A DNA stretch of 64,000 nt from Pseudomonas fulva (GTDB taxonomy: Bacteria; Pseudomonadota; Gammaproteobacteria; Pseudomonadales; Pseudomonadaceae). The DNA is taken from contig NZ_CP082928.1 of assembly GCF_023517795.1 (NCBI RefSeq), forward strand, positions 3,844,001 through 3,908,000. Reading direction: 5' to 3'. The number at the start of each line of letters is the position of its first letter. The first letter of the stretch is position 1. The position numbers and the translations under genes are program-made. Positions 46,612-55,419 of the stretch are shown one piece after another. The notes below the pieces were generated by a model. The model saw only the letters and a list, made by a program, of their open reading frames with translations. It ran no database searches and had not been told where the DNA came from.

Positions 46612-47535
46612 TCATTGTTCCGCTGCACTACTTTTCGCCGGCAACTTGACCACCAGCAGGTCGCAGTCCACCGATTCGAGCAGGCGTTCGGCGGTGTGGC
46701 CGATAAGGATGGTGTCCAGCCGGCCGCGGGCAATGGCGCCCATCACCAGCAGGTCGATTTCGTGCTTGCGCACGAAGCGCGGCAGCATGTTTTCCGGGGC
46801 ACCCTCGAGCAGGTGAGCGGCATCCGGTTCGATGCGATGCTGGCGAACCAGGTCATCGAAGGCCTTGTGATGCTGCTGCGCATCGTCGTTGACGTACTGC
46901 TGGTAGGTGGCCAGCAGCTCGGTGTTGTTGAGCAGGGTGCGCGGCAGCGGCGCGTGACAATGCACGATATCGGCGTGCATGCCGAGGGCCGTGGCGAGCG
47001 CCTGGCTGGTGTCTATCAGGTGGTGGTCCAGGGCTGCCGGCTTGTCGTCCTTGTGCAGGGGATCGACGGCGGTGCACAGGTTGTGCCCGCGCCATTCGGC
47101 GTGGTGCACCAGCCACAGCGGGAACGGGCAATGGCGCATCAGTTGCCAGCAGCTGTCGGTCAGCAGCAGGCGCCGTAGCAGGTTGTTGTGGGCAGCGGAC
47201 TTGAGCACCAGATCCGGCTGCAGTTGTTCGGCGGTTTCCAGCACCGTCTCGTGCAGGCGCTTGCCCCAGCGAACCTCCTGCTCAAGGGCCAACCCTTCGC
47301 GCCGCAGCGGTGCCAGCAGCTCCTGCAGCCAGGTGCCGCGCTGTTCGAGCAGGGCTTGCCGGGCCCTGTTCTGCAGGCTGTTTTCCAGCAGGCTGCCATC
47401 CAGGGCGGCGCTATACTCCACCAGCAGCACATGCAGGCGCGCCTGGGACCGGCGGGCCAGCCAGGCGGCTCGTTCCAGGGCCGGGTGGCTGGGTTGGCTG
47501 GCGTCGATCACGACCAGTAGCTTTTCGAGTTTCAT
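46612..47535 (-). CDS. Tandem universal stress protein (UspE-like)
   Basis: 307 residues with two Usp domains. The first begins KLEKLLVVIDASQPSHPALE; the second ends with LLVMGAIARGRLDTILIGHT and AERLLESVDCDLLVVK, where the G-x2-G-x9-G-S/T nucleotide pattern is partly kept. Such proteins help survival in stationary phase or oxygen limitation. The start at 47535 has GAGGT upstream; 11 more open codons upstream are rejected. It lies 55 bp upstream of pykA on the same strand and may be co-transcribed with it. Confidence 0.88.
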   Translation of the reverse strand: MKLEKLLVVIDASQPSHPALERAAWLARRSQARLHVLLVEYSAALDGSLLENSLQNRARQALLEQRGTWLQELLAPLRREGLALEQEVRWGKRLHETVLETAEQLQPDLVLKSAAHNNLLRRLLLTDSCWQLMRHCPFPLWLVHHAEWRGHNLCTAVDPLHKDDKPAALDHHLIDTSQALATALGMHADIVHCHAPLPRTLLNNTELLATYQQYVNDDAQQHHKAFDDLVRQHRIEPDAAHLLEGAPENMLPRFVRKHEIDLLVMGAIARGRLDTILIGHTAERLLESVDCDLLVVKLPAKSSAAEQ

Positions 47536-47715
47536 GGGGGGCGACCTCGCGAAGTGATTGTCTGGCATTGCAGCCCATCCTCAGGGGGCATGCGTTGACC
47601 TGCATCAGCCTAGAAGACCGCCGCCGATTGTTCGCCCTCCAACGCAATGCAGCATGTTGCGACCGTTCAGTTTTTCCGGGGGGCGCCGATACGCTGCTCA
47701 TTGGAGGAGAAACCC

Positions 47716-48093
47716 ATGCGTATTCTGTTACTGCTGTGCTGTGTGCTGGTCGTTGGCGGGTGCACCCGCATGTCGCTCGACCATCATCTGAACAAGGCCT
47801 ATCAGGCCTATGACCGGGGCGATTGCGAAGACGCCTTGCTGTATCTGTCCCAGGCCGAGCGCTCGAGCCGTTCGCGCAGCTACGTACAGCCGGAGATTTC
47901 CCTGCTGCGCGGGCAGTGCCTGGAGCGGCAGAACCTGTACCTGGATGCGGCGCAGACCTACCAGTTCATCATCGGCCGCTACCCGGCCAGCGAATACGCG
48001 TTTCGTGCCCGTGCACGGCTGGAAACCCTGCGTCAGCTCGGCCATCATGGCGTGCCGGAGCCCGCCAAGGTATCGCCTGCCGGAGCGCTCTGA
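47716..48093 (+). CDS. Small TPR-like lipoprotein
   Basis: 125 residues. A lipoprotein signal peptide ends in the lipobox LVVGGC, giving an acylated Cys16. The mature part holds two tetratricopeptide-like helical pairs (LNKAYQAYDRGDCEDALLYL, then YLDAAQTYQFIIGRYPASEY). Such proteins serve as envelope scaffolds. The ATG at 47716 has GGAGGAG upstream. It is first of three small plus-strand genes (lipoprotein, DUF4124, PilZ) facing away from the Usp gene. The function is unknown. Confidence 0.8.
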   Translation: MRILLLLCCVLVVGGCTRMSLDHHLNKAYQAYDRGDCEDALLYLSQAERSSRSRSYVQPEISLLRGQCLERQNLYLDAAQTYQFIIGRYPASEYAFRARARLETLRQLGHHGVPEPAKVSPAGAL

Positions 48094-48126
48094 CGGCTAA
48101 GGACTGCTTGCCTGAGGAAGGCCGCA

Positions 48127-48549
48127 ATGCGTGCGTTGATAGGTCTGTTGTTGTTGCCCTGCCTGGCCTATGGGCAGGTCTATCGCTGGGTCGATGAAAA
48201 CGGTCGGGTGCATTTCGGCCAGCAGCCTCAGGGCGCCACTGCCCAGGTCATCGAGGTGCGCCCCCAGGCCGTCGAGCGCGACCCCGCCGCTCGGGAGCGC
48301 GAGCAACGTGCCGAGCGTTATTTTCAGGCGCGTCGCGACGAGCAGGCCCAGGCGGCGCAAGAGCGCCGCGAGCAGCAGGCGCAGCTGGCCAGGGAGTGCG
48401 CCCGGTTGCGTGCCGCGCTTGCCTCGATGCCCGAGGGGCGTCGCTATTACCAGCCGGGCGCCAATGGCGAACGTCACTACTACAGCGATCAGGAACTGGA
48501 CGCGGCGAGAGCGCAACTGGGCAGCCAGTTGTCAGGCCGTTGTCAATGA
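48127..48549 (+). CDS. DUF4124 domain protein, secreted
   Basis: 140 residues. A signal peptide (MRALIGLLLLPCLAYG) is followed by QVYRWVDENGRVHFGQQP, the DUF4124 core, and then a long charged helix rich in Arg, Glu and Gln (about residues 50-95), probably a coiled coil. The protein should be periplasmic. GAGGAAGG precedes the ATG. DUF4124 has no established role. Two distant relatives lie at the right edge of this window in the prophage. Confidence 0.82.
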   Translation: MRALIGLLLLPCLAYGQVYRWVDENGRVHFGQQPQGATAQVIEVRPQAVERDPAAREREQRAERYFQARRDEQAQAAQERREQQAQLARECARLRAALASMPEGRRYYQPGANGERHYYSDQELDAARAQLGSQLSGRCQ

Positions 48550-48610
48550 GCGCTGGTCAGCTGGCCGGGTAGGCGGCATACTCGACCGATACTCATAGCC
48601 TTCTGCCATC

Positions 48611-48967
48611 ATGAACGCCAATCGCCATATCGAGCGGCATCAGTTGCCGTACTACCTGAACGTCTTCAATGCCTTTACCGACAAACCGATCGGTCACCTG
48701 GGCAACGTGTCGGCGGACGGCCTGATGCTGATCAGCCAGTTGCCGGTACTGGTGGGCGGCTGCTTCGACCTGCGCTTGAAGATTCCCGGTTGCGACGGCT
48801 TTCGCTATATCGACTTCACCGCCACCTGCCTGTGGTGCCAGGAAGATGTCACGCCCGGCAGCTTCGATTCCGGCTTCGCCCTGGAAACGCCACCCGAGGA
48901 TTATCTCGAGATGGTCGAAGCGCTGCGCTATTACTTCAGTTTCCACCCGCTTGCCGCTTCGGTATGA
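48611..48967 (+). CDS. PilZ-domain protein
   Basis: 118 residues with a single PilZ-like domain: FNAFTDKPIGHLGNVSADGL matches the second PilZ motif (D/NxSxxG variant) and the strands LPVLVGGCFDLRLKIPG follow. An RxxxR motif for cyclic di-GMP is weak: the N-terminal RHIERHQLPYYL has candidate arginines. Binding of cyclic di-GMP is therefore plausible but unproven. It lies a few kb from a diguanylate cyclase. The ribosome site is poor. It ends about 60 bp before the GacA box of rsmZ. Confidence 0.8.
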   Translation: MNANRHIERHQLPYYLNVFNAFTDKPIGHLGNVSADGLMLISQLPVLVGGCFDLRLKIPGCDGFRYIDFTATCLWCQEDVTPGSFDSGFALETPPEDYLEMVEALRYYFSFHPLAASV

Positions 48968-49027
48968 CGGCCTGCCAGGCGTGATCCCGCGCCGCCGCGC
49001 GGGTTCCGCATGTTTTCTCCCTGTCCG

Positions 49028-49045
49028 TGTAAGTCATTACTTACA
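49028..49045 (+). promoter_or_regulatory. GacA box (upstream activating sequence) of rsmZ
   Basis: TGTAAGTCATTACTTACA matches the GacA-binding consensus TGTAAG-N6-CTTACA exactly. Its centre lies about 180 bp before the inferred sRNA start, the spacing known for rsmY/rsmZ genes in Pseudomonas. This shows control by the GacS/GacA two-component system. Confidence 0.92.
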
Positions 49046-49216
49046 AGCGCTGTAAGCCGAGGTGTCGGTTTGGCGCTGGAAAGCCGACGCTTGTGATTTT
49101 ATGAGATTCAACCTGTTGAAATTAAAGGATTATTTATTTTGCGCGCCGAGCGGATGCGCCATCCTTATCGGCTGGCAGGGCGTTGTGATAAATCCATGGG
49201 GCGTTAATATCTGAAC

Positions 49217-49352
49217 CGTGCTTAGGGACAAGCGCAGGTCGTCAGGGACAATGACCAGGACATCGCGGGACGCGATTCATCAGGATGATGAGTTGGGAGT
49301 TTCAGGGAATAGGGACAAAAGAGTGGGCGGGTAAAACCGCCCCTTTTTTTTG
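49217..49352 (+). ncRNA. rsmZ: Regulatory sRNA RsmZ
   Basis: About 136 nt from an inferred start near 49217 (a TAATAT -10 element is at 49205-49210) to the terminator T run. Eight GGA motifs are spread along it, several in loops bounded by short stems, such as TCATCAGGATGATGA and ATCGCGGGACGCGAT. GGA in a loop is the binding site for RsmA/CsrA proteins, which the RNA sequesters, relieving repression of secondary metabolism and biofilm genes. A perfect GacA box and location next to fdxA identify it as RsmZ rather than RsmY. The usual rpoS neighbour is not here; a PilZ gene takes its place. Confidence 0.92.
49325..49352 (+). terminator. Intrinsic terminator of rsmZ
   Basis: GGGCGGG and CCGCCC pair around TAAAA and are followed by nine T residues, a textbook rho-independent terminator. 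Confidence 0.93.
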
Positions 49353-49479
49353 CCCGCAGAAAAGTTTCGGCGGCGCTGCCTGGTGATCGCACGCCCTAGC
49401 CACTTCAATCAGGCGCCCATGAAAAATGCCGCTCCCTCTCGGGTAGCGGCATCTTCGCTCGCGGCCGGTGCCGCCTCGC

Positions 49480-49803
49480 TCAGCGCTCGAGGTGCTGCAG
49501 CTTGTCTTTCACACCATCCCACTCTTCGGCATCGGGCAGGGCGTCTTTGCGCTCGGTGATGTTCGGCCAGACTTCCGCCAGTTCGGCGTTGAGCTCGATG
49601 TACTCCTGCATGCCATCGGGTATCTCGTCTTCGGAGAAGATGGCCTGCGCCGGGCACTCGGGCTCGCAGAGCGCGCAGTCGATGCATTCATCCGGGTGGA
49701 TCACCAGGAAGTTCGGGCCCTCGTAGAAGCAGTCCACCGGACAGACTTCCACGCAGTCGGTGTACTTGCACTTGATGCAGTTGTCGGTGACGACGAAGGT
49801 CAT
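49480..49803 (-). CDS. fdxA: Ferredoxin FdxA (3Fe-4S/4Fe-4S)
   Basis: 107 residues, starting [20 protein letters not shown], typical of the 7Fe ferredoxins of Azotobacter and Pseudomonas. Cluster cysteines lie in the N-terminal [18 protein letters not shown] block and in [13 protein letters not shown]. It carries electrons at low potential in the cytoplasm and in Azotobacter is tied to oxidative-stress control. It lies 141 bp downstream of mutS on the same strand, as in other Pseudomonas, and converges on rsmZ. Confidence 0.94.
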   Translation of the reverse strand: MTFVVTDNCIKCKYTDCVEVCPVDCFYEGPNFLVIHPDECIDCALCEPECPAQAIFSEDEIPDGMQEYIELNAELAEVWPNITERKDALPDAEEWDGVKDKLQHLER

Positions 49804-49944
49804 TTCTAGTTTTCTCCTCGGGCTACGGCAGCGAGCGGTTTCTCAATAGGCCGCTCTCAGGCTCTGGAATGGGCTTGCGGGCCAGGCTAAAGGCCGCAGC
49901 GCTCCCGGAGCGCGCGGGATTCTATCAGCTAGTTGGCGCTGGCG

Positions 49945-52545
49945 TTAGACCCGCGCCTTCCATGCATATAACAGTTCGAGTGCCTTGCGCGGGCTAAGGT
50001 CATCCGGATCGACCAGCTGCAGCTCCTCCAATACCGGGTGCGGCAGGCTGGCGAACAGATCGCTCTGCATCGGTGCGGCGGATTTCCCGGCGCCCTGGGG
50101 CGGCAGGTCATGGGGCAGGCTGGTGGTTTCCAGGCGCGCCAGATGCTCGCGGGCACGCAGGATCACCGGGGCCGGCACGCCGGCCAGTTGCGCCACTGCC
50201 AGACCGTAGCTCTGGCTCGCCGGGCCGGGCAGCACGTGGTGCAGGAAGACGATGCGCTCGTTGTGCTCGGTGGCGTTGAGGTGCACGTTGGCCACCGCCG
50301 GCTGGCTTTCCGGCAGTACGGTCAGCTCGAAGTAATGGGTGGCGAACAGCGTGTAGGCACGCAGGCTGGCCAGCTGTTCGGCAGCGGCCCAGGCCAGGGA
50401 CAGGCCGTCGAAGGTACTGGTACCACGGCCCACTTCGTCCATCAGCACCAGGCTGCGGTCGCTGGCGTTGTGCAGGATGTTGGCGGTCTCGCTCATCTCC
50501 ACCATGAAGGTCGAGCGGCCACCGGCCAGGTCGTCGCTGGAGCCGATACGGGTGAAGATGCGATCGACCATCGACAGCTCGCAGCGCGCCGCCGGCACGA
50601 AGCTGCCGATATGGGCGAGCAGCACGATCAAGGCGGTCTGGCGCATGTAGGTCGACTTACCGCCCATGTTCGGGCCGGTGATGATCAGCATCCGCGTGGC
50701 ATCGTCGAGCTTCAGATCGTTGGCGACGAACGGCGTGGTCAGCACCTGCTCGACCACCGGATGGCGGCCTTGCTCGATCAGCATGCACGGCTCGTCGACG
50801 AAACGCGGGCGGTTGAGGTCCAGGTTCAGGGCGCGTTCGGCCAGGTTGCTCAGCACGTCCAGTTCGGCCAGCGCCGCGGCGCTGTCCTGCAGCGGGCCGA
50901 GGTGGCCGATCAGCTGCTCCAGCAACGCTTCGTAGAGCTGCTTTTCCCGGGCCAGCGCGCGGCTCTTGGCCGACAGCGCCTTGTCTTCGAACTCCTTGAG
51001 CTCGGGGGTGATGAAGCGCTCGGCGCCCTTGAGGGTCTGCCGACGGATGTAGTCGGCCGGCGCCGACTCGGCCTGCTTGCTCGGCAGCTCGATGAAGTAA
51101 CCGTGCACGCGGTTGTAGCCGACCTTGAGGTTGGCCAGGCCGGTGCGGGCCTTCTCGCGGGCTTCCAGGTCCATCAGGTACTGGCCGGCGTTCTCGCTCA
51201 GCGACTGCAGCTCGTCGAGTTCGGCGTCGTAACCGGTCTTCAGCACGCCGCCATCGCGAATCACCGCCGGCGGGTTGTCGATGATCGCCCGCGACAGCAG
51301 TTCGGCCAGCTCCGGGTAGGTGCTGATCGTCGTGGCCAGTGACACCAGGTGCGTGCATTCGAGCTGTGCCATGGCCTGCTGCAGCTCCGGCAGGGCGCCG
51401 AGTGCGTCACGCAGGCGGGCCAGATCCCGTGGGCGCGCATTGCGCAGGCCGATACGGGCGAGGATGCGCTCCAGGTCGCCGATTTCCTTGAGTTGCGGCT
51501 GCAGGGTCTCGAACCGGTAGCGGTCCAGCAGGCAGGCGATCGACTCCTGGCGCGCTTCGAGCACCGCACGGTCGCGCAGCGGGCGGTTCAGCCAGCGGCC
51601 GAGCAGGCGGCTGCCCATGGCGGTCTGGCAGCGGTCGACCACCGATTGCAGGGTGTTGTCGCGACCACCGGCGAGGTTGACGTCCAGCTCCAGGTTGCGG
51701 CGGCTGGCGCCATCGAGGATCACCGTGTCGTCGATGCGTTCATGGCGCAGGCTGCGCAGGTGGGGCAGGGCGGTGCGCTGGGTTTCCTTGGCATAGGCCA
51801 GCAGGCAGCCGGCGGCGCCGATGGCCAGGGTCAGGGTTTCGCAGCCAAAGCCCTTGAGGTCCTGGGTGCCGAATTGCTGGCACAGGCTCTTCTGCGCGGT
51901 ATCGCGCTCGAAGTCCCAGGGCGCGCGACGACGCGAGCCGCGGCGCTTCTCGGCCGGCAGCCCCTGGGGCCAGTCATCGGGAATCAGCAGTTCGGCCGGG
52001 TTGAGCCGCTCGAGCTCGGCCAGCAGGTTTTCCCAGCCTTTTATTTCCAGCACGCTGAAGCGGCCGCTGGTGATGTCCAGCACGGCGAGGCCGAACAGGC
52101 GTTCGTCACCCAGCACGGCGGCCAGCAGGTTGTCGCGGTGCTCGTCGAGCAGGGCTTCGTCGCTGATGGTGCCGGGGGTGATGATGCGCACCACCTGGCG
52201 CTCCACCGGGCCCTTGCTGGTGGCCGGGTCGCCGATCTGCTCGCAGATCACCACCGATTCGCCGAGCTTGACCAGCTTGGCCAGGTAGCCTTCGACGGAG
52301 TGAAACGGAATGCCGCACATCGGAATCGACTGGCCTGCCGACTGTCCGCGGGCGGTCAGGGTGATGTCCAGCAGCTTGGCGGCCTTCTTGGCGTCCTCGT
52401 AGAAGATCTCGTAGAAGTCGCCCATGCGATAGAACATCAGCTGATCCGGGTGCTGATTCTTCAGTCTCCAGTACTGCTGCATCATCGGGGTGTGGCTGGA
52501 AATCTCGCTATTGCTGGGCTTTGCGGCGGTCTGTCTATTGGACAT
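49945..52545 (-). CDS. mutS: DNA mismatch repair protein MutS
   Basis: 866 residues, slightly longer than the ~855 usual in Pseudomonas. The mismatch-wedge motif is GDFYEIFYE (Phe44-x-Glu46). The ATPase has Walker [10 protein letters not shown] near residue 622, then [18 protein letters not shown]. The C-terminus carries the tetramer/beta-clamp region. In the repair pathway it recognises mispairs and recruits MutL. The first ~16 residues ([16 protein letters not shown]) look unlike the short start of other Pseudomonas MutS proteins. There is no good ribosome site (AAAAAG only), and the phage integrase stop codon lies 11 nt upstream, so the native promoter is probably displaced by the prophage. 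Confidence 0.95.
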   Translation of the reverse strand: MSNRQTAAKPSNSEISSHTPMMQQYWRLKNQHPDQLMFYRMGDFYEIFYEDAKKAAKLLDITLTARGQSAGQSIPMCGIPFHSVEGYLAKLVKLGESVVICEQIGDPATSKGPVERQVVRIITPGTISDEALLDEHRDNLLAAVLGDERLFGLAVLDITSGRFSVLEIKGWENLLAELERLNPAELLIPDDWPQGLPAEKRRGSRRRAPWDFERDTAQKSLCQQFGTQDLKGFGCETLTLAIGAAGCLLAYAKETQRTALPHLRSLRHERIDDTVILDGASRRNLELDVNLAGGRDNTLQSVVDRCQTAMGSRLLGRWLNRPLRDRAVLEARQESIACLLDRYRFETLQPQLKEIGDLERILARIGLRNARPRDLARLRDALGALPELQQAMAQLECTHLVSLATTISTYPELAELLSRAIIDNPPAVIRDGGVLKTGYDAELDELQSLSENAGQYLMDLEAREKARTGLANLKVGYNRVHGYFIELPSKQAESAPADYIRRQTLKGAERFITPELKEFEDKALSAKSRALAREKQLYEALLEQLIGHLGPLQDSAAALAELDVLSNLAERALNLDLNRPRFVDEPCMLIEQGRHPVVEQVLTTPFVANDLKLDDATRMLIITGPNMGGKSTYMRQTALIVLLAHIGSFVPAARCELSMVDRIFTRIGSSDDLAGGRSTFMVEMSETANILHNASDRSLVLMDEVGRGTSTFDGLSLAWAAAEQLASLRAYTLFATHYFELTVLPESQPAVANVHLNATEHNERIVFLHHVLPGPASQSYGLAVAQLAGVPAPVILRAREHLARLETTSLPHDLPPQGAGKSAAPMQSDLFASLPHPVLEELQLVDPDDLSPRKALELLYAWKARV

Positions 52546-52556
52546 GGGCTTTTTGT

Positions 52557-53540
52557 CTAAAACTCGTCTGAATTCTTTGGCATGTTCGGGGCGTGCGCGA
52601 CGGCGTGTTTCCGGCCCCGGATATAGCGCTGGGTCATGCGACGGTCGGTGTGGCCACCCAGCTTCTGGGCGTCCTTTCCTTCACCATCCGCGTCGGTGAG
52701 CGATTTGGCACGCAGATCGTGGATGGTCACGTTGGCGATATTGGCCTGCTCCCGAGCCCTGGCGAATGCGTCTTTAACGGTGGCATATGATACCGGCTTG
52801 CCGCCACCGCGGGTGCAGAACAGGGTGAGTCCTCGAACCTTGCGAGGCAGGGCCTTTGCTCGGTCTATTACCGCCTGGATGTCTGGCGTCATCATGACGA
52901 TCAGCTTGGCGCCGGTCTTCTTCTGCGTGAATTCGATGCCCTCGGCGGAAATGTCTGCCAGGCGGATGGCGAGCACGTCGCTGATGCGCTGGCCGGTTAG
53001 GTAGGCGAGCTCGAAGATTATCCGCATGTACTCTGAGCACTGGGCCATCAGGGCGTGGAACTCTTCATCGGTGACATAGCGGTCGCGCTTCTTCTCGGCG
53101 TGCCGCCGGATCCCGGCGCACGGGTTGCTGTCGACCAGCTGCCACTCCAGCGCGTACTGGAACACGATGCGCAGAAACGAAAGGATGCGGTTGCACATGT
53201 TCGGCGTGCTGGCCAGGTTCACCTTGATGGCCGCGACGTGCTTGGGCATCACGTCGCGCGGCTCGAATTCGGCCAGGATGTCTTTGAGCCTTGCGCCCGC
53301 GATCTCGTACTGAGCCACACTGTTGGCTGCCAGGTTCCGGCAGTGATGCTCGAGCACATCGTCGATCAGCTTGGCCATGCCGCCCTGAGCTGGCGCCATC
53401 ATGTGCTTGGCGTAGGCCAGCAGGGCCGCCTGGTAGTCGGTGTCCAGGCGGATCCACTTGCCCTTCTTCACCAGGTAGTAGGCACCGTGCTTCTGGTACA
53501 TGCAGGCCGGCAGGTGCCGATCCTTCTTTCGCGGCCGCAT
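52557..53540 (-). CDS. int: Phage tyrosine recombinase (integrase)
   Basis: 327 residues. The SAM-like core-binding domain covers about residues 52-135, and the catalytic domain 155-310 has all expected residues: Arg185 in [10 protein letters not shown], Lys near 208, His274 and Arg277 in IHDLR, His297 in GGHTDR and nucleophile Tyr306 in QRYIRG. It inserts and excises the prophage. GGGAGGG lies before the ATG. The upstream DUF4224 gene is 16 bp away and probably acts with it. Its 3' end, rather than its 5' end, faces the host gene mutS, only 11 nt away. Confidence 0.93.
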   Translation of the reverse strand: MRPRKKDRHLPACMYQKHGAYYLVKKGKWIRLDTDYQAALLAYAKHMMAPAQGGMAKLIDDVLEHHCRNLAANSVAQYEIAGARLKDILAEFEPRDVMPKHVAAIKVNLASTPNMCNRILSFLRIVFQYALEWQLVDSNPCAGIRRHAEKKRDRYVTDEEFHALMAQCSEYMRIIFELAYLTGQRISDVLAIRLADISAEGIEFTQKKTGAKLIVMMTPDIQAVIDRAKALPRKVRGLTLFCTRGGGKPVSYATVKDAFARAREQANIANVTIHDLRAKSLTDADGEGKDAQKLGGHTDRRMTQRYIRGRKHAVAHAPNMPKNSDEF

Positions 53541-53556
53541 GGCTGCTCCCTCCCTT

Positions 53557-53760
53557 CTAGCCCGTCAACCGCAGGCGCGGCTCTCTCTTCTGTTTGTTGC
53601 CCGATACGCTGAGGCGCGATAGTACGACCTCGCGCAGCACCTTGGGCACACCATCCCCGCCGACGACGTAACCGAACCCCTGTTCCTTCAGCCATTTTAT
53701 CTGGGCGGAAGGGCGGGCGTAGCCGGTCAGCTCGGCCACTTCATCTTGCGATAGAAACAT
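53557..53760 (-). CDS. DUF4224 protein, possible excision/recombination accessory
   Basis: 67 residues starting MFLSQDEVAELTGYARPSAQ, a short winged-helix-like DUF4224 domain. The start has GAGGT upstream; a longer open frame to 53856 has poor low-complexity sequence (Gly, Ser, Asn) and is rejected. Genes of this family sit directly before integrases in many Pseudomonas and Burkholderia prophages, where an excisionase or directionality role has been suggested. That role is inference. It ends 16 bp before the integrase start. Confidence 0.8.
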   Translation of the reverse strand: MFLSQDEVAELTGYARPSAQIKWLKEQGFGYVVGGDGVPKVLREVVLSRLSVSGNKQKREPRLRLTG

Positions 53761-53794
53761 AGCGACCTCGATCCCGGCCGTGGCCGGAGTGGGG

Positions 53795-54508
53795 TTATTG
53801 TTCGATGCGTTTGAACTCGACGAGCCAGACCCAGGGGTTGGCGTGCCACGAGTCATCGCCGTTGATGGACGCCCATAGCCCGGCGAAACCGTGGATTACG
53901 GCCTCCTTGCATTCGTGCCGGCTGGGCGATGTTTCGAGGAACTGCCTGCACATGGCCGAATCACCGCCCTCGGCTTCGGCCTGGTCGCCGGTTATGTCCT
54001 GTAGGCGCTCGACGCGCACGTCGGTAACTTCGAGAAGGATGCGGCATGCGGCGCGAGGCATGTGGATGCTCGGCCTCCATTCGCCACGTTGGGAGTCGTA
54101 CAGATTGATCCATGGGTCTGGCTCGCCCGCCGCCACGCTGATCTCACGCTCGCTGTCATCAGCCCGATAGCGCAACTCGTACTCGCTGCTGTAGCCGCCC
54201 TCTTCGGAATACCCCGCCAGCATCTCGACAGACCAAGTCTCACGCACCCACAGCCGGTCGCCTGGTTGACCATACGGGCAGGTCAAGCTGCATTCGCCGT
54301 CACTCCACCAGGCACCGAATACTTCCGGGCCGGCGTCCTGATTGCCTTGGCGGTCAGTGACCGTTGTGTTGAACCGCTCGACGGTAACGCTGGCGCCGTC
54401 GTGCGGCTGCACCTTCATCGCACGGCGCTTCACCGTCTTCCGGCCGTCGAGGATGGCGCGGACCATGGGGCCGCTGAACAGGATGGGTCTTTCCTTGATT
54501 GCTGACAT
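53795..54508 (-). CDS. ASCH-like phage protein
   Basis: 237 residues. The N-terminus (IKERPILFSGPMVRAILDGR followed by KTVKRR) and a middle GDRLWVRETW are landmarks of a phage family with an ASCH/PUA-like fold, expected to bind RNA or modified nucleotides. The C-terminal WASINGDDSWHANPWVWLVE ends the domain. GAGGAG precedes the ATG. It is widespread in temperate phages next to DUF4406 genes, as here (9-bp gap). The function is unproven. Confidence 0.75.
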   Translation of the reverse strand: MSAIKERPILFSGPMVRAILDGRKTVKRRAMKVQPHDGASVTVERFNTTVTDRQGNQDAGPEVFGAWWSDGECSLTCPYGQPGDRLWVRETWSVEMLAGYSEEGGYSSEYELRYRADDSEREISVAAGEPDPWINLYDSQRGEWRPSIHMPRAACRILLEVTDVRVERLQDITGDQAEAEGGDSAMCRQFLETSPSRHECKEAVIHGFAGLWASINGDDSWHANPWVWLVEFKRIEQ

Positions 54509-54517
54509 AGCGACTCC

Positions 54518-54913
54518 TCAGGCTTGGGCAGCCAGGGCGGGCTGGGTGGTGTGGGTGGCTGGCCCGCGAAACTCGCCGGCTTCGGGCAGGAATTTGTGGT
54601 TTGTGAAGACGGGGATGCCGAGCTGTTTGGCGCGGGCGACTTCGGCGAGGGTGCCGGTGCTGTTCTGCCAGCCGGGCACCAGGACGACGGCGGCGCATTT
54701 CTCCATCAGCAGCATGGTGCCGGTCAGCCAGAAATCGTCGGGGTGGTCGAGCTGTTCTTCCATGTGGGCGGTGTTGAGGTGCGGGCACACGGGGAACCAG
54801 CCTTGTGCGGCGGCCTGGACGGCGACGGCCCGGGCGTTGGCGATGTTGCTGGTAATGGCTACCCGGTCCGGCCCGCGGTACGGGCCGGCGATGTAGATCA
54901 GGTGCTTGGTCAT
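54518..54913 (-). CDS. DUF4406 protein, nucleoside deoxyribosyltransferase-like
   Basis: 131 residues. IYIAGPYRGP at the start and PHLNTAHMEEQ and VPGWQNSTGTLAEVARAK later match DUF4406, a Rossmann-like fold related to nucleoside 2-deoxyribosyltransferases. Activity on nucleotides or base exchange is inference from the fold. GAGGA lies before the ATG. The gene is part of the leftward phage operon. Confidence 0.8.
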   Translation of the reverse strand: MTKHLIYIAGPYRGPDRVAITSNIANARAVAVQAAAQGWFPVCPHLNTAHMEEQLDHPDDFWLTGTMLLMEKCAAVVLVPGWQNSTGTLAEVARAKQLGIPVFTNHKFLPEAGEFRGPATHTTQPALAAQA

Positions 54914-54963
54914 GACGAATCCTCACCGCCGGCGCGGCCGGCATTCTGGTTGTTGGCGTTGGG

Positions 54964-55050
54964 TCAGGGCTTGGCTGGTGGGGTGCAGCGCAGGCAGGGG
55001 CACTCGGCCACTTTGAGGCCGGTGCCTCGGCAGTAGGTGGGGCGGGTCAT
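54964..55050 (-). CDS. Very small Cys-rich phage protein (28 aa)
   Basis: 28 codons starting MTRPTYCRGTGLKVAECPCL and ending after RCTPPAKP. Four cysteines (one, then C-x-C-x2-C) resemble a mini zinc ribbon. The start has GAGG 7 nt upstream. It fills the gap between the DUF4406 gene and the 119-residue gene, on the same strand, which supports it as real. The function is unknown. Confidence 0.55.
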   Translation of the reverse strand: MTRPTYCRGTGLKVAECPCLRCTPPAKP

Positions 55051-55059
55051 CCAGGAACC

Positions 55060-55419
55060 TCAGGAATAGCTGTACTTCAGGTACTTGCCTTTCGGCAGAG
55101 GTATCCAGATCTCGCCGCAGTAATCGTCGCCGGAAGGGCTGCCGCCGCTGCGCTGGTCGATGTAGATGTAGCGGAAGGCGGTGCCAGGCTCATCCTGCCG
55201 TTCACCGGCGTGCGTGTCTGTCAGCTCGAAGTCATAAACGGGACCGCCGTCGTAGTCGATGAACTGATTTATGCTGGCCAGCTTTCTTGGGCTCACCAGC
55301 ATCGCGACTTCAGCCATGATCTTGCGGCGCTGATCGTCATGCATCTTGTAATGGTCCGCCATCGATGCTGCATAGCCCGCGTCGAGATGGCACATGCGGG
55401 CAATCATGGCTTCGGTCAC
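55060..55419 (-). CDS. Phage hypothetical protein
   Basis: 119 residues from a GTG at 55419 that overlaps the preceding stop (GTGA) and has GGAGAG upstream. No recognisable family. The N-terminal half is helical (MADHYKMHDDQRRKIMAEVA), and the C-terminal half is rich in Gly, Asp and aromatic residues (RYIYIDQRSGGSPSGDDYCG). It is translationally coupled to the 160-residue gene upstream. Confidence 0.65.
   Translation of the reverse strand: MTEAMIARMCHLDAGYAASMADHYKMHDDQRRKIMAEVAMLVSPRKLASINQFIDYDGGPVYDFELTDTHAGERQDEPGTAFRYIYIDQRSGGSPSGDDYCGEIWIPLPKGKYLKYSYS

Larger units (their letters stand above)
48968..49479. other. Gene-free stretch holding the rsmZ regulatory unit
   Basis: Between PilZ and fdxA there is no protein gene. 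A GC-rich stem (CCCGCGCCGCCGCGCGGG at 48986-49003) may end the PilZ transcript. The remainder is the GacA box, an AT-rich promoter and the sRNA, listed separately, then about 130 bp up to the end of fdxA. Confidence 0.8.

Noticed and set aside
48968..49360. CRISPR-like repeats in the GGA-rich stretch
   Set aside because: The GGA motifs are irregularly spaced without unique spacers of constant length; the GacA box and terminator show an Rsm sRNA.
52546..52620. tRNA gene as the phage attachment site
   Set aside because: No cloverleaf-like sequence is present near the integrase; the junction is the 5' end of mutS.
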